Below are positions 1 to 8,279 of a DNA stretch of 64,000 nucleotides, piece after piece (position 1 is the first letter of the stretch; each line of letters starts with the position of its first letter). The stretch is taken from NCBI RefSeq assembly GCF_025215155.1, contig NZ_JALHAM010000119.1. The stretch is one strand, 5' to 3'. This DNA is from Dryocola clanedunensis. Lineage in GTDB: Bacteria; Pseudomonadota; Gammaproteobacteria; Enterobacterales; Enterobacteriaceae. Both the position numbers and the translations under genes were made by a program. The notes beneath the pieces are model-generated. The model had not been told where the DNA came from. It worked only from the letters and a program-made list of their open reading frames with translations, and searched no databases.

Positions 1-694
1 ACTTCTGGTAATTTCACGCCTGCTCGAGTACCCGGATGCTGCCCTGTGGCAGCATCAGCAGGAGCTTCGCGATGCTTTAGCCGATGGCGTTGCGCTGGAT
101 CTTCAGCAGACCGCACAGCTCAACGAGTTTATCTCCACGCTTTGCGGTGGAGATTTGCTGGACGCACAGGCGAGCTACAGCGAACTGTTCGACCGCGGCC
201 GCGCCACGTCGCTGCTGCTGTTCGAACACGTACACGGTGAGTCCCGGGATCGCGGCCAGGCGATGGTTAATCTGATGAGCCAGTATGAGCAGGCCGGTAT
301 GGAAATCGACAGCCGCGAGCTGCCGGACCATTTGCCGCTTTATCTTGAATACCTCTCCCAGCGCTCAGAATCTGAAGCGCGGGGTGGCTTGCAGGATATC
401 GCGCCGATTCTGGCTCTGCTGGGCGCGCGTCTCAAGCAGCGTGAAAGCAAATATGCGGTGCTGTTCGACGTGATGATCGGTCTGTCACAAAGCGATGTGG
501 TTGTGGAGAGCGTTAGCCAGCAGATTGCCGATGAAGCCCGTGACGATACCCCACAGGCGCTGGACGCGGTGTGGGAAGAAGAGCAGGTGAAATTTATTGC
601 CGACCAGGGCTGCGGCGAATCTGAAATCAGCAGCCACCAGCGTCGTTTTGCCGGGGCCGTCGCTCCGCAGTATCTGAATATCGGGGGACAGTGA
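1..694 (+). CDS. narJ: NarJ, nitrate reductase assembly chaperone (5' partial)
   Basis: The cytoplasmic chaperone NarJ holds the NarGH apoenzyme while the molybdenum cofactor is inserted and before it docks on NarI. The reading frame is already open at base 2 and begins LLVISRLLEYPDAALWQHQQ, which matches the E. coli NarJ N-terminus, so only about the first four codons lie outside the window. Conserved NarJ blocks follow: YSELFDRGRATSLLLFEHVH, ELPDHLPLYLEYL, DEARDDTPQALDAVWEEEQV and AHQRRFAGAVAPQYLN (here HQRRFAGAVAPQYLN). The TGA stop is separated by only 2 nt from the narI start, the usual narGHJI arrangement. Confidence 0.96.
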   Translation, partial: LLVISRLLEYPDAALWQHQQELRDALADGVALDLQQTAQLNEFISTLCGGDLLDAQASYSELFDRGRATSLLLFEHVHGESRDRGQAMVNLMSQYEQAGMEIDSRELPDHLPLYLEYLSQRSESEARGGLQDIAPILALLGARLKQRESKYAVLFDVMIGLSQSDVVVESVSQQIADEARDDTPQALDAVWEEEQVKFIADQGCGESEISSHQRRFAGAVAPQYLNIGGQ

Positions 695-696
695 TA

Positions 697-1374
697 ATGC
701 ATTTTCTGAATGTGTTCTTCTTTGACATCTATCCATACCTTTGCGGTACGGTATTTCTGGTAGGCAGCTGGCTGCGTTACGACTACGGCCAGTACTCCTG
801 GAAAGCGGGTTCAAGCCAGATGCTGGACAGAAAAGGCATGAATCTGGCGTCGAACCTGTTCCATATCGGGATCCTGGGGATTTTTGCCGGGCACTTCCTG
901 GGGATGCTGACGCCGCACTGGATGTACGAGTCTTTCCTGCCTATCGACGTGAAGCAGAAAATGGCCATGCTTGCCGGCGGTGCCTGCGGCGTGATGACGC
1001 TGGTAGGCGGCATCCTGCTGCTTAAACGCCGCCTGTTCAACCCGCGCGTTCGTGCAACTTCTACCGCAGCAGATATCCTGATTCTGACGCTGCTGGTGGT
1101 TCAGTGCGCGCTGGGCCTGCTGACCATTCCGTTCTCGGCGCAGCATATGGACGGCAGCGAAATGATGAAGCTGGTGGGCTGGGCGCAGTCCGTGGTGACC
1201 TTCCACGGCGGCGCATCTGAGCATCTGGACGGCGTGGCCTTTGTTTTCCGCGTGCACCTGGTGCTGGGCATGACCATGTTCCTGCTGTTCCCGTTCACCC
1301 GTCTGGTGCACGTCTGGAGCGCGCCGGTCGAGTACCTGACCCGCAAGTATCAGGTCGTTCGCGCTCGTCGCTAG
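697..1374 (+). CDS. narI: NarI, respiratory nitrate reductase gamma (cytochrome b) subunit
   Basis: NarI is the membrane dihaem cytochrome b that oxidises quinol and passes electrons to NarH and NarG. The protein is 225 aa from ATG 697, the same length as E. coli NarI. An upstream GTG at 691 is possible but overlaps the narJ stop and is not needed. Five hydrophobic segments are visible. The four haem-ligand histidines of the E. coli protein have equivalents: His56 (NLFHIG) and His66 (AGHFLG) in the second helix, and FHGGASEH and FRVHLVLG (around 187 and 205) in the fifth. It is the last gene of the nar operon and is followed by a hairpin terminator. Confidence 0.97.
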   Translation: MHFLNVFFFDIYPYLCGTVFLVGSWLRYDYGQYSWKAGSSQMLDRKGMNLASNLFHIGILGIFAGHFLGMLTPHWMYESFLPIDVKQKMAMLAGGACGVMTLVGGILLLKRRLFNPRVRATSTAADILILTLLVVQCALGLLTIPFSAQHMDGSEMMKLVGWAQSVVTFHGGASEHLDGVAFVFRVHLVLGMTMFLLFPFTRLVHVWSAPVEYLTRKYQVVRARR

Positions 1375-1392
1375 TGCTTATTGATTCATGGT

Positions 1393-1422
1393 AAATACCT
1401 GGCTTCGGCCGGGTATTTTTTT
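1393..1422 (+). terminator. Rho-independent terminator of the nar operon
   Basis: An AAATACC..GGC stem with a TTCG-type loop pairs with GCC..GGTATTT and is followed by a run of T. It lies 19 nt after the narI stop. Confidence 0.85.
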
Positions 1423-1436
1423 GTCTGTTATTTAGG

Positions 1437-1585
1437 GGGGCGATGTCGGATGGCGCTTCGCTTATCCGACCTACGAAGGGATTTTGTGGTCGCTTGTAGA
1501 GTGGATAAGCGAAGCGCTATCCATCGATATAGGGACCTGAAAGAGTTTTGTAGGGTGGATAAGCAATGGCGTCATCCACCGATAT
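1437..1585. repeat. Cluster of three REP-like imperfect palindromes
   Basis: Three consecutive imperfect palindromes lie between narI and the tRNA-Tyr genes. The first, GTCGGATGGCGCTTCGCTTATCC.. (about 1445-1474, ending CCGACCTAC), has the classical enterobacterial REP form. The second (about 1497-1526) and third (about 1550-1578) have GGATAAGCG..CTATCC and GGGTGGATAA..CATCCACC arms. The third resembles hairpins at 22452-22474 and 44600-44625, so it belongs to a local family. REP clusters typically lie outside genes and can bind gyrase, Pol I or REP-associated transposases. Nothing here shows which. Confidence 0.7.
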
Positions 1586-1596
1586 TTTGTTGGCTA

Positions 1597-1782
1597 TCGG
1601 GAATCTGGAAGAGTAGTACGGCTTGAAAGTTTGAGGTGTTTTTAGATGGTGGCGGGGGAAGGATGATCGCGCATCGCGCGTTCTCACTGCCGTGAGTCGA
1701 ACCTTAATCGAAGCTTCTCGTCCTTCCCCATCGGGAATCTGGAAGAGTTGTTCAGTTTTGAAAGTTTGAGGTGTTTTTTAGA

Positions 1783-1800
<18 letters not shown>
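1597..1800 (-). repeat. rtT-like tandem repeat containing a tRNA-Tyr 3'-end remnant
   Basis: Downstream (minus strand) of the second tRNA-Tyr gene, two blocks repeat with a period of about 134 bp. TCGGGAATCTGGAAGAG occurs at about 1597 and 1731. GAAAGTTTGAGGTGTTTTT followed by the tRNA 3' end occurs at about 1624-1664 and 1759-1800. The distal copy keeps only about 18 nt of the tRNA (GGTGGCGGGGGAAGGAT on the plus strand) before diverging. This is the organisation of the E. coli tyrT rtT repeats, where each unit carries the last 19 nt of tRNA-Tyr. A related block, CGAACCTTAATCGAAGCTTC, also occurs at about 1698 and between the two tRNA genes at about 1975. Confidence 0.75.
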
Positions 1801-1867
<67 letters not shown>

Positions 1868-2056
1868 AGGGGTATGGTGCTTGTCGGCTTGAAAACCAAT
1901 CTTGAGTTGGCTTCACGAACGGAGTGGGAAGGATGACCGTTGCTGAAGCAACGTTTTCTCACTACATTCGACTCGAACCTTAATCGAAGCTTCTCGTCCT
2001 TCCCCGTGAGGAGTCTGGAAGAAATGTGCTCGTTTGATGAAGAGAGCGAGTTAATT

Positions 2057-2141
<85 letters not shown>

Positions 2142-2187
2142 CCACGGGGTACTACATTTACTGGCCTGCTTCCTTGGCTGGAAGCGG

Positions 2188-2225
2188 GGCGCATCATATC
2201 AAATGAAGCGCCCCTGTAAAGCCTT
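2188..2225 (-). promoter_or_regulatory. tRNA-Tyr operon promoter with GC-rich discriminator
   Basis: Read on the minus strand, TTTACA (2215-2220) and TATGAT (2193-2198) are separated by 16 bp. The GCGCCCCGC that follows the -10 is the GC-rich discriminator typical of stringently controlled stable-RNA promoters. The arrangement matches the E. coli tyrT promoter. Confidence 0.85.
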
Positions 2226-2298
2226 CGCGCTAAGAAAATGAATCGTTTGCCGTTTTTTTATGCGTAACGCCTCAAAGCTAAACAATTCGTCCTGATTT

Positions 2299-3141
2299 TT
2301 ACAGAATGATGGTGCGATTACCGTATACAAATACCCGCTGGGCCAGAACCTGATACAGAGCACGGCTGAGCACGTTTTTCTCGACGTCGCGGCCTGCGCG
2401 CATCATATCTTCTGCGGTGTAGGTGTGATCGACGTGGATCACGTCCTGCATGATGATTGGCCCTTCGTCCAGGTTGTCATTCACGTAGTGCGCGGTGGCG
2501 CCAATGATCTTCACGCCACGCTCGTACGCCTGATGATAAGGACGCGCACCGATAAACGCTGGCAGGAACGAGTGATGAATATTGATAATCTGGTTCGGGA
2601 AGCGGGAGACAAACAGCGGTGTCAGTACGCGCATATACTTTGCCAGCACGACGTAGTCTGGCTCGTAAGCGGCGATAGCGTCCGCCATCTGGGTATCATG
2701 CTCTTCACGGGTCATCCCTTCGTGGCTTACCAGCTGGAACGGAATATCAAAACGTTCAACCAGCGTGCGTAGCGTATCGTGGTTACCGATAACCGCAGCA
2801 ATATCGACATCCAGACCGCCATAAGTCGCCTTCATCAGCAGGTCGCCCAGACAATGGGCTTCTTTGGTCACCAGAATCACCACGCGACGTCGACCCGCCG
2901 GGGTAAGTTCACGTACCGAACCTTCCGGTAACGCGCTGTCGAGGTCAGCCAGCAGCGTTGTGTCGTTGAAAATGCCTTCCAGCTCGGTGCGCATGAAGAA
3001 GCGGCCGGTGCGGTGATCGACAAATTCGTTGTTCTGCACGATGTTAAGCTCGTGCTTGTAGCAAATGTTGGTGATCTTGGCGATAAGCCCTTTTGCGTCA
3101 GGGCAGATGGTACGAAGTACTTTTCGTTGAAGTGCTGGCAT
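2299..3141 (-). CDS. purU: PurU, formyltetrahydrofolate deformylase
   Basis: PurU hydrolyses 10-formyl-THF to THF plus formate, supplying formate to PurT and balancing one-carbon pools. The 280-aa length is the same as E. coli. An N-terminal ACT domain (about 8-85, RTICPDAKGLIAKITNICYK) responds to glycine and methionine in the family. The C-terminal formyltransferase fold carries INIHHSFLPAFIGARPYHQA with the catalytic Asn-His pair and HYVNDNLDEGPIIMQD with the catalytic Asp. It is monocistronic, on the opposite strand to the nar genes. Confidence 0.97.
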   Translation of the reverse strand: MPALQRKVLRTICPDAKGLIAKITNICYKHELNIVQNNEFVDHRTGRFFMRTELEGIFNDTTLLADLDSALPEGSVRELTPAGRRRVVILVTKEAHCLGDLLMKATYGGLDVDIAAVIGNHDTLRTLVERFDIPFQLVSHEGMTREEHDTQMADAIAAYEPDYVVLAKYMRVLTPLFVSRFPNQIINIHHSFLPAFIGARPYHQAYERGVKIIGATAHYVNDNLDEGPIIMQDVIHVDHTYTAEDMMRAGRDVEKNVLSRALYQVLAQRVFVYGNRTIIL

Positions 3142-3202
3142 CGCTTGGTAAATCCTGTTGAACGGTGTTTGCTAAACAATAGTGTGGTTACGGCCTGAAA
3201 GG

Positions 3203-3661
3203 TTATCGCCCACAACACTTTTTGTATTTTTTGCCGGAGCCACAAGGGCAGGGGTCATTACGCCCCAGCGTGGGGCGAGTGCCGTCGACATAGTACCATT
3301 GCCCGGATTCTTTTAAGAATCGGGAACGCTCGATAATGGCACTTTCACGCTCATTGTCTTTAAATCGGGCAACAAAACTGACAAAACCTTCGTTTTCATC
3401 CCTTCCGCTGGCCTCTTCAAAGACGGTTAACCCCAGCCACTGCGTGGCGGCGAAACTCGCAGAAAGATCCGTTGTCAGAGTGTCATAGCGTGCGGCAGGA
3501 TGCCAGGTTGCAACAAGGTATTCCGCGTCTTGCATCGCATAGGCGCTATATCGCGAGCGCATAAGTTGTGACGGCGTTAATGGCAGGCTCACACCGCGTA
3601 CGTAAGGCTGACAACATAGGCTATACTCCAGACCGCTGCCGCAGGGACAAAGTTGCGCCAC
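3203..3661 (-). CDS. ychJ: YchJ, SEC-C motif protein (UPF0225)
   Basis: The protein is 152 aa, the same length as E. coli YchJ. It carries zinc-binding SEC-C type motifs at both ends: LCPCGSGLEYSLCC near the N-terminus and DPCPCGSGKKYKKCC at the C-terminus. These are the metal-binding motifs found at the SecA C-terminus. The middle is a UPF0225/NTF2-like fold. Molecular function is unknown. It is transcribed away from rssA and stands alone. Confidence 0.93.
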   Translation of the reverse strand: MAQLCPCGSGLEYSLCCQPYVRGVSLPLTPSQLMRSRYSAYAMQDAEYLVATWHPAARYDTLTTDLSASFAATQWLGLTVFEEASGRDENEGFVSFVARFKDNERESAIIERSRFLKESGQWYYVDGTRPTLGRNDPCPCGSGKKYKKCCGR

Positions 3662-3775
3662 AGTAACTCCTTGGTAAAAGAATAAACGGCGATATACGCC
3701 CGTGCAGCATATGTTAACCGAGCAGTGGCGAAGGCGCCACGGGATGTCTATCCCGAAAAGAGTGACCGAGGCGGA

Positions 3776-4684
3776 ATGAGACAGGTAAAAATCGGCCTGG
3801 CGTTAGGGTCGGGGGCAGCAAAAGGTTGGGCGCATATTGGCGTCATCAACGCGCTAAAGAGAGCGGGAATTGAGGTCGATATTGTGGCGGGCTGCTCCGT
3901 CGGCGCGCTTGTGGGTGCCGCTTATGCGAGTAACCGTCTACCGGTAATGGAACGCTGGGTCCGTTCCTTCAGCTACTGGGACGTGCTGCGGCTAATGGAT
4001 TTGTCCTGGCGCCGTGGTGGTCTGCTGCGTGGGGAAAGGGTTTTTAATAATATTCGCAAAATTATGCCGGATGAAACTATCGAAGGTTGCACCCTGCGTT
4101 TTGGTTCTGTGGCAACTAATCTCAGTACCGGCCGTGAACTCTGGTTTACCGAGGGGGATTTGCACCAGGCTGTTCGTGCCTCCTGCAGCATGCCCGGGCT
4201 GTTATCACCGGTAGGATTTAATGGCTACTGGCTGGTTGATGGCGCCGTTGTTAACCCCGTACCTGTTTCGCTTACCCGCGCGCTTGGTGCCGATATTGTT
4301 ATCGCCGTAGATCTTCAGCACGATGCGCATCTGATGCAGCAGGATTTGTTGTCCGTCAATATGAGCGGCCCTGTTTCGGAAGAACCGGGACAATCCGATA
4401 CCTGGCGCGGGCGTCTGCGTGAACAATTAGGGAAAATGAAATCCCGTCGGGCAAACAGCACACCGACGGCGATGGAGATTATGTCCACCTCCATTCAGGT
4501 GCTTGAAAATCGACTCAAGCGCAACCGCATGGCAGGCGATCCCCCTGATATTCTCATCCAGCCGTTCTGCCCACAAATTTCGACGCTGGATTTTCACCGC
4601 GCAGCGGAAGCGATTACCGCCGGGACTCAGGCCGTTGAAAAAAAAATGGATGAGCTGCTGCCACTGGTTCGTACTCATGATTGA
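3776..4684 (+). CDS. rssA: RssA, patatin-like phospholipase family protein
   Basis: The protein is 302 aa from ATG 3776. A longer in-frame extension upstream is not supported, because MRQVKIGLALGSG aligns with the E. coli start and GAGGCGG lies just before it. The patatin catalytic dyad is visible: Ser41 in GCSVG and Asp155 in VDGAVVNP, with the oxyanion-hole glycine-rich loop GSGAAKGWAH at 11-20. The physiological substrate is unknown. It precedes rssB as in E. coli, where the two genes form the rss operon, but a direct role in RpoS turnover is established only for RssB. Confidence 0.95.
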   Translation: MRQVKIGLALGSGAAKGWAHIGVINALKRAGIEVDIVAGCSVGALVGAAYASNRLPVMERWVRSFSYWDVLRLMDLSWRRGGLLRGERVFNNIRKIMPDETIEGCTLRFGSVATNLSTGRELWFTEGDLHQAVRASCSMPGLLSPVGFNGYWLVDGAVVNPVPVSLTRALGADIVIAVDLQHDAHLMQQDLLSVNMSGPVSEEPGQSDTWRGRLREQLGKMKSRRANSTPTAMEIMSTSIQVLENRLKRNRMAGDPPDILIQPFCPQISTLDFHRAAEAITAGTQAVEKKMDELLPLVRTHD

Positions 4685-4777
4685 GTATTGGTTTTTTTCG
4701 TTTCTTCAGGCAATTCTGACAGGCGCGCCGGGCATAAGCATGCCACTATTTATTGATTGCCAGTCAGAGGAGAGAGC

Positions 4778-5791
4778 ATGACACAGCCACTTATGGGAAA
4801 GCAGATCCTCATCGTTGAGGATGAGCCTGTTTTCCGCTCCCTGCTGGAAAGCTATCTCTCATCGCTAGGAGCAGAAACTTCTGTGGCCTGGGATGGGATT
4901 GATGCGCTGGAAAAAATGACGTCTTCCACGCCGGATTTGCTGATTTGCGATCTTGCGATGCCAAGAATGAACGGCCTCAAGCTCGTTGAGCACATTCGTA
5001 ATGAAGGCGATCAGACGCCGATCCTGGTGATTTCCGCGACGGAAAATATGGCCGATATCGCGAAGGCATTGCGTCTTGGCGTGCAGGACGTGCTGCTTAA
5101 ACCATTAAAAGATCTTAACCGCCTGCGTGAGACCGTCTTCGCCTGCCTTTACCCAGCCATGTTCAATTCGCGTGTGGAAGAAGAGGAGCGATTGTTCCAG
5201 GACTGGGACGCGCTGGTGAGTGACCCACAGGCCGCGTCAAAGCTCCTCCAGGAGCTACAGCCGCCGGTCCAGCAGGTCATGTCCCACTGTCGGGTCAACT
5301 ACCGTCAACTGATTGCCGCGGATCAGCCGGGCCTGGTGCTGGATATTGCGCCGCTTTCGGATAACGATCTGGCGTTTTATTGTCTGGATGTGACTCGAGC
5401 AGGGGATAACGGCGTGCTGGCAGCCTTGCTGCTGCGCGCGCTTTTTAACGGTTTATTACAAGAGCAGCTTTCTCATCAGCGTCAACGGTTACCGGAATTA
5501 GGTAATTTACTTAAGCAGGTGAACCAGTTATTGCGCCAGGCTAATCTAACCGGTCAATTTCCGCTCATTGTTGGTTATTATCACAGCGTATTAAAAAATC
5601 TCATCTTAGTTTCCGCCGGACTTAATGCGACATTAAATACAGGTGAGCATCAAATACAGGTGAGTAATGGTGTGCCATTAGGCACTTTAGGAAATACTTA
5701 CCTTAATCAAATTAGTCAGCGATGCGATGCCTGGCAGTGTCAGGTCTGGGGTGCCGGCGGGCGTTTGCGCCTGATGTTGTCTGCAGAATGA
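4778..5791 (+). CDS. rssB: RssB, response-regulator adaptor delivering RpoS to ClpXP
   Basis: RssB binds sigma-S and hands it to ClpXP for degradation. The protein is 337 aa from ATG 4778 (after CAGAGGAGAG), equal to E. coli RssB. An N-terminal receiver domain (about 9-125) has the acidic pair Glu14/Asp15, phospho-acceptor Asp58 (ICDLAMP) and the conserved Lys in LLKPLKD. It is joined by a signalling helix to a degenerate PP2C-like C-terminal domain. It is 93 nt after rssA. The RNA that acts oppositely on RpoS, RprA, is also in this window (39498-39602). Confidence 0.97.
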   Translation: MTQPLMGKQILIVEDEPVFRSLLESYLSSLGAETSVAWDGIDALEKMTSSTPDLLICDLAMPRMNGLKLVEHIRNEGDQTPILVISATENMADIAKALRLGVQDVLLKPLKDLNRLRETVFACLYPAMFNSRVEEEERLFQDWDALVSDPQAASKLLQELQPPVQQVMSHCRVNYRQLIAADQPGLVLDIAPLSDNDLAFYCLDVTRAGDNGVLAALLLRALFNGLLQEQLSHQRQRLPELGNLLKQVNQLLRQANLTGQFPLIVGYYHSVLKNLILVSAGLNATLNTGEHQIQVSNGVPLGTLGNTYLNQISQRCDAWQCQVWGAGGRLRLMLSAE

Positions 5792-5991
5792 GTCGCTGAC
5801 TGATTGATTATTTTTAACTTTTCATCTCCAGAAGAGCCGGTGTTAATATACCGGCACAGCGATGCGTATTAGTCTTAAATTACCCATGCCAGAGGCATTC
5901 AGCGGCAGATTCCGAATTTTAGCTGATATACTCGACGCGTTTTTAAATTGACGAGCAAGTTTGAAACTTGAACAGTCCAGGAGGTTTTTCA

Positions 5992-6900
5992 ATGGCTGCC
6001 CTTAATTCTAAAGTTACTAAAGCAGTAATCCCTGTTGCGGGATTAGGAACGCGTATGTTGCCAGCAACTAAGGCAATTCCTAAAGAAATGTTGCCGCTGG
6101 TAGACAAACCATTAATTCAGTACGTGGTGAATGAATGTATCGCTGCGGGTATCACTGAAATTGTGCTGGTGACCCACTCATCGAAAAACTCCATCGAAAA
6201 CCACTTTGATACCAGTTTTGAACTGGAAGCTATGCTGGAAAAACGCGTTAAGCGCCAGCTGCTCGAAGAGGTTCAGGCTATTTGTCCTCCGCACGTGACC
6301 ATTATGCAGGTTCGCCAGGGTCTGGCTAAAGGGCTGGGGCACGCGGTGCTTTGTGCTCATCCGGTTGTGGGCGATGAGCCTGTTGCCGTCATCCTGCCGG
6401 ACGTTATTCTCGACGAATTCGAGTCCGATCTCTCCCAGGACAATCTGGCAGAAATGATTAAACGATTTGATGCTACGGGCCACAGCCAGATTATGGTTGA
6501 GCCGGTAGAAGATGTTACCGCATACGGTGTGGTTGACTGTAAAGGCGTTGAGTTACAAGAAGGCGACAGCGTGCCGATGGTCGGCATCGTTGAGAAGCCG
6601 AAAGCTAACGTTGCGCCGTCAAACCTGGCGGTTGTAGGTCGTTACGTACTGAATGCTGATATCTGGCCGCTGCTGGCAAAAACGCCTCCAGGCGCCGGCG
6701 ACGAAATTCAGCTGACAGACTCCATCGCCATGCTGATGGAAAAACAGACTGTAGAAGCCTACCACATGAAAGGCGTGAGCCATGACTGCGGTAATAAACT
6801 CGGTTATATGCAGGCGTTTGTGGAATATGGCATCCGCCATAAAACGCTTGGTGAAGATTTCAAAGCCTGGCTGGAAGAAACCGTTGGCGTGAAGAAGTAA
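5992..6900 (+). CDS. galU: GalU, UTP-glucose-1-phosphate uridylyltransferase
   Basis: GalU makes UDP-glucose from glucose-1-P and UTP, feeding LPS core, capsule, trehalose and osmoregulated glucans. The protein is 302 aa starting at ATG 5992 behind an ideal AGGAGG. The nucleotide-binding signature VIPVAGLGTRMLPATKAIPKEML is near the N-terminus, VEKP is present, and GDEIQLTDSI lies around residue 230. A likely -10 (TATACT, 5927-5932) lies 60 nt upstream. Two further sugar-nucleotide genes follow at 24- and 14-nt spacing, suggesting one operon. Confidence 0.97.
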   Translation: MAALNSKVTKAVIPVAGLGTRMLPATKAIPKEMLPLVDKPLIQYVVNECIAAGITEIVLVTHSSKNSIENHFDTSFELEAMLEKRVKRQLLEEVQAICPPHVTIMQVRQGLAKGLGHAVLCAHPVVGDEPVAVILPDVILDEFESDLSQDNLAEMIKRFDATGHSQIMVEPVEDVTAYGVVDCKGVELQEGDSVPMVGIVEKPKANVAPSNLAVVGRYVLNADIWPLLAKTPPGAGDEIQLTDSIAMLMEKQTVEAYHMKGVSHDCGNKLGYMQAFVEYGIRHKTLGEDFKAWLEETVGVKK

Positions 6901-6924
6901 CTCCATTCAATGCAGGACTGAAAG

Positions 6925-8265
6925 ATGAAAGTTACCGTATTTGGTATCGGCTATGTTGGGCTTGTGCAGGCCGCAGTGCTTGCGGAAGTGGGTCACGAAG
7001 TCGTGTGTATCGACGTTGATGCACAGAAAGTTGAAAACCTGAAGAACGGCATTATTCCTATTTTCGAACCCGGCCTGACGCCGTTGGTTAAGAAAAACTA
7101 TGAAGAAGGTCGTCTGCAATTCAGTACTGACGCTGAGATGGGTGTTCACCACGGTGAAATGCAGTTTATTGCTGTAGGTACACCGCCAGACGAAGACGGC
7201 TCTGCGGATCTGAAATACGTGACTGCCGTTGCTCGCACTATTGCGCAGCATATGACTTCTCATAAAGTTGTGCTGGATAAATCCACCGTGCCGGTGGGCA
7301 CGGCTGATAAAGTCAGCAGCGTGATGGCGCAAACGCTGCAAGAGCGTGGCGTTGATTTGACGTTCGATGTGGTCTCTAACCCTGAGTTCCTGAAAGAAGG
7401 CGCCGCGGTTTCTGACTGTATGCGTCCCGAACGTATCGTCATTGGTACCAATAACGAAGATGTGGTCGATTTACTGCGCGAGCTTTATGAGCCGTTCAAC
7501 CGTAATCACGACCGCATGATTCTGATGGACATCCGCAGTGCTGAGCTAACCAAGTATGCCGCCAACTGCATGCTGGCGACAAAGATCAGCTTTATGAATG
7601 AGATCGCAAACCTGGCTGAACTTCTGGGTGCCGATGTCGAGAAAGTGCGTCAGGGCATAGGTTCTGACCCGCGTATTGGCTATCACTTTATCTACCCTGG
7701 CTGTGGTTATGGCGGTTCCTGTTTCCCGAAAGATGTTCAGGCACTGATTCGTACCGCTGAAAATATTGGTTATCAGCCTCGTCTGCTGCAGGCAGTAGAA
7801 CAGGTCAATCATGCTCAGAAGCTTAAGCTTCCTGAATATATTCAGCGCCACTTTGGTGATGACCTTAAAGGTAAAACCTTTGCACTGTGGGGATTATCCT
7901 TTAAGCCAAATACCGATGATATGCGTGAGGCTTCCAGCCGCGTTCTGCTGGAAATGCTTTGGGAACGTGGTGCTCAGGTGCAGGCTTATGATCCTGAAGC
8001 TATGGATGAAACCCAGCGTATTTACGGGCACCGTGATGACCTGAAGCTTATGGGCACCAAAGAGGCAGCACTGCAGCGCGCTGACGCTCTGGTTATCTGT
8101 ACGGAATGGCAAAGCTTCCGCGCACCGGATTTCGATGTCATGAAGAAATCCCTTAAGCAAGCGGTGATCTTTGATGGTCGTAATCTCTATGATCCGGATA
8201 GACTCAGCAAACGTGGCTTTGTTTATTATGCGATTGGCCGTGGAGCGTCCCTCAATATTGCGTAG
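6925..8265 (+). CDS. ugd: UDP-glucose 6-dehydrogenase
   Basis: The enzyme oxidises UDP-glucose to UDP-glucuronate with two NAD+. The protein is 446 aa, longer than the ~388-aa E. coli Ugd and like the Pseudomonas/Sphingomonas-type enzymes. The Rossmann start is MKVTVFGIGYVGLVQAAVLA, the catalytic Cys sits in CGYGGSCFPKDVQAL (about residue 260), and the UDP-binding C-terminal domain has GLSFKPNTDDMREASS. It lies between galU and a UDP-glucuronate 4-epimerase, so product and substrate are shared with both neighbours. The symbol is assigned by function. Orthology with the E. coli colanic-acid-locus ugd is not implied. Confidence 0.93.
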   Translation: MKVTVFGIGYVGLVQAAVLAEVGHEVVCIDVDAQKVENLKNGIIPIFEPGLTPLVKKNYEEGRLQFSTDAEMGVHHGEMQFIAVGTPPDEDGSADLKYVTAVARTIAQHMTSHKVVLDKSTVPVGTADKVSSVMAQTLQERGVDLTFDVVSNPEFLKEGAAVSDCMRPERIVIGTNNEDVVDLLRELYEPFNRNHDRMILMDIRSAELTKYAANCMLATKISFMNEIANLAELLGADVEKVRQGIGSDPRIGYHFIYPGCGYGGSCFPKDVQALIRTAENIGYQPRLLQAVEQVNHAQKLKLPEYIQRHFGDDLKGKTFALWGLSFKPNTDDMREASSRVLLEMLWERGAQVQAYDPEAMDETQRIYGHRDDLKLMGTKEAALQRADALVICTEWQSFRAPDFDVMKKSLKQAVIFDGRNLYDPDRLSKRGFVYYAIGRGASLNIA

Positions 8266-8279
8266 TCAAAGAGGTTAGT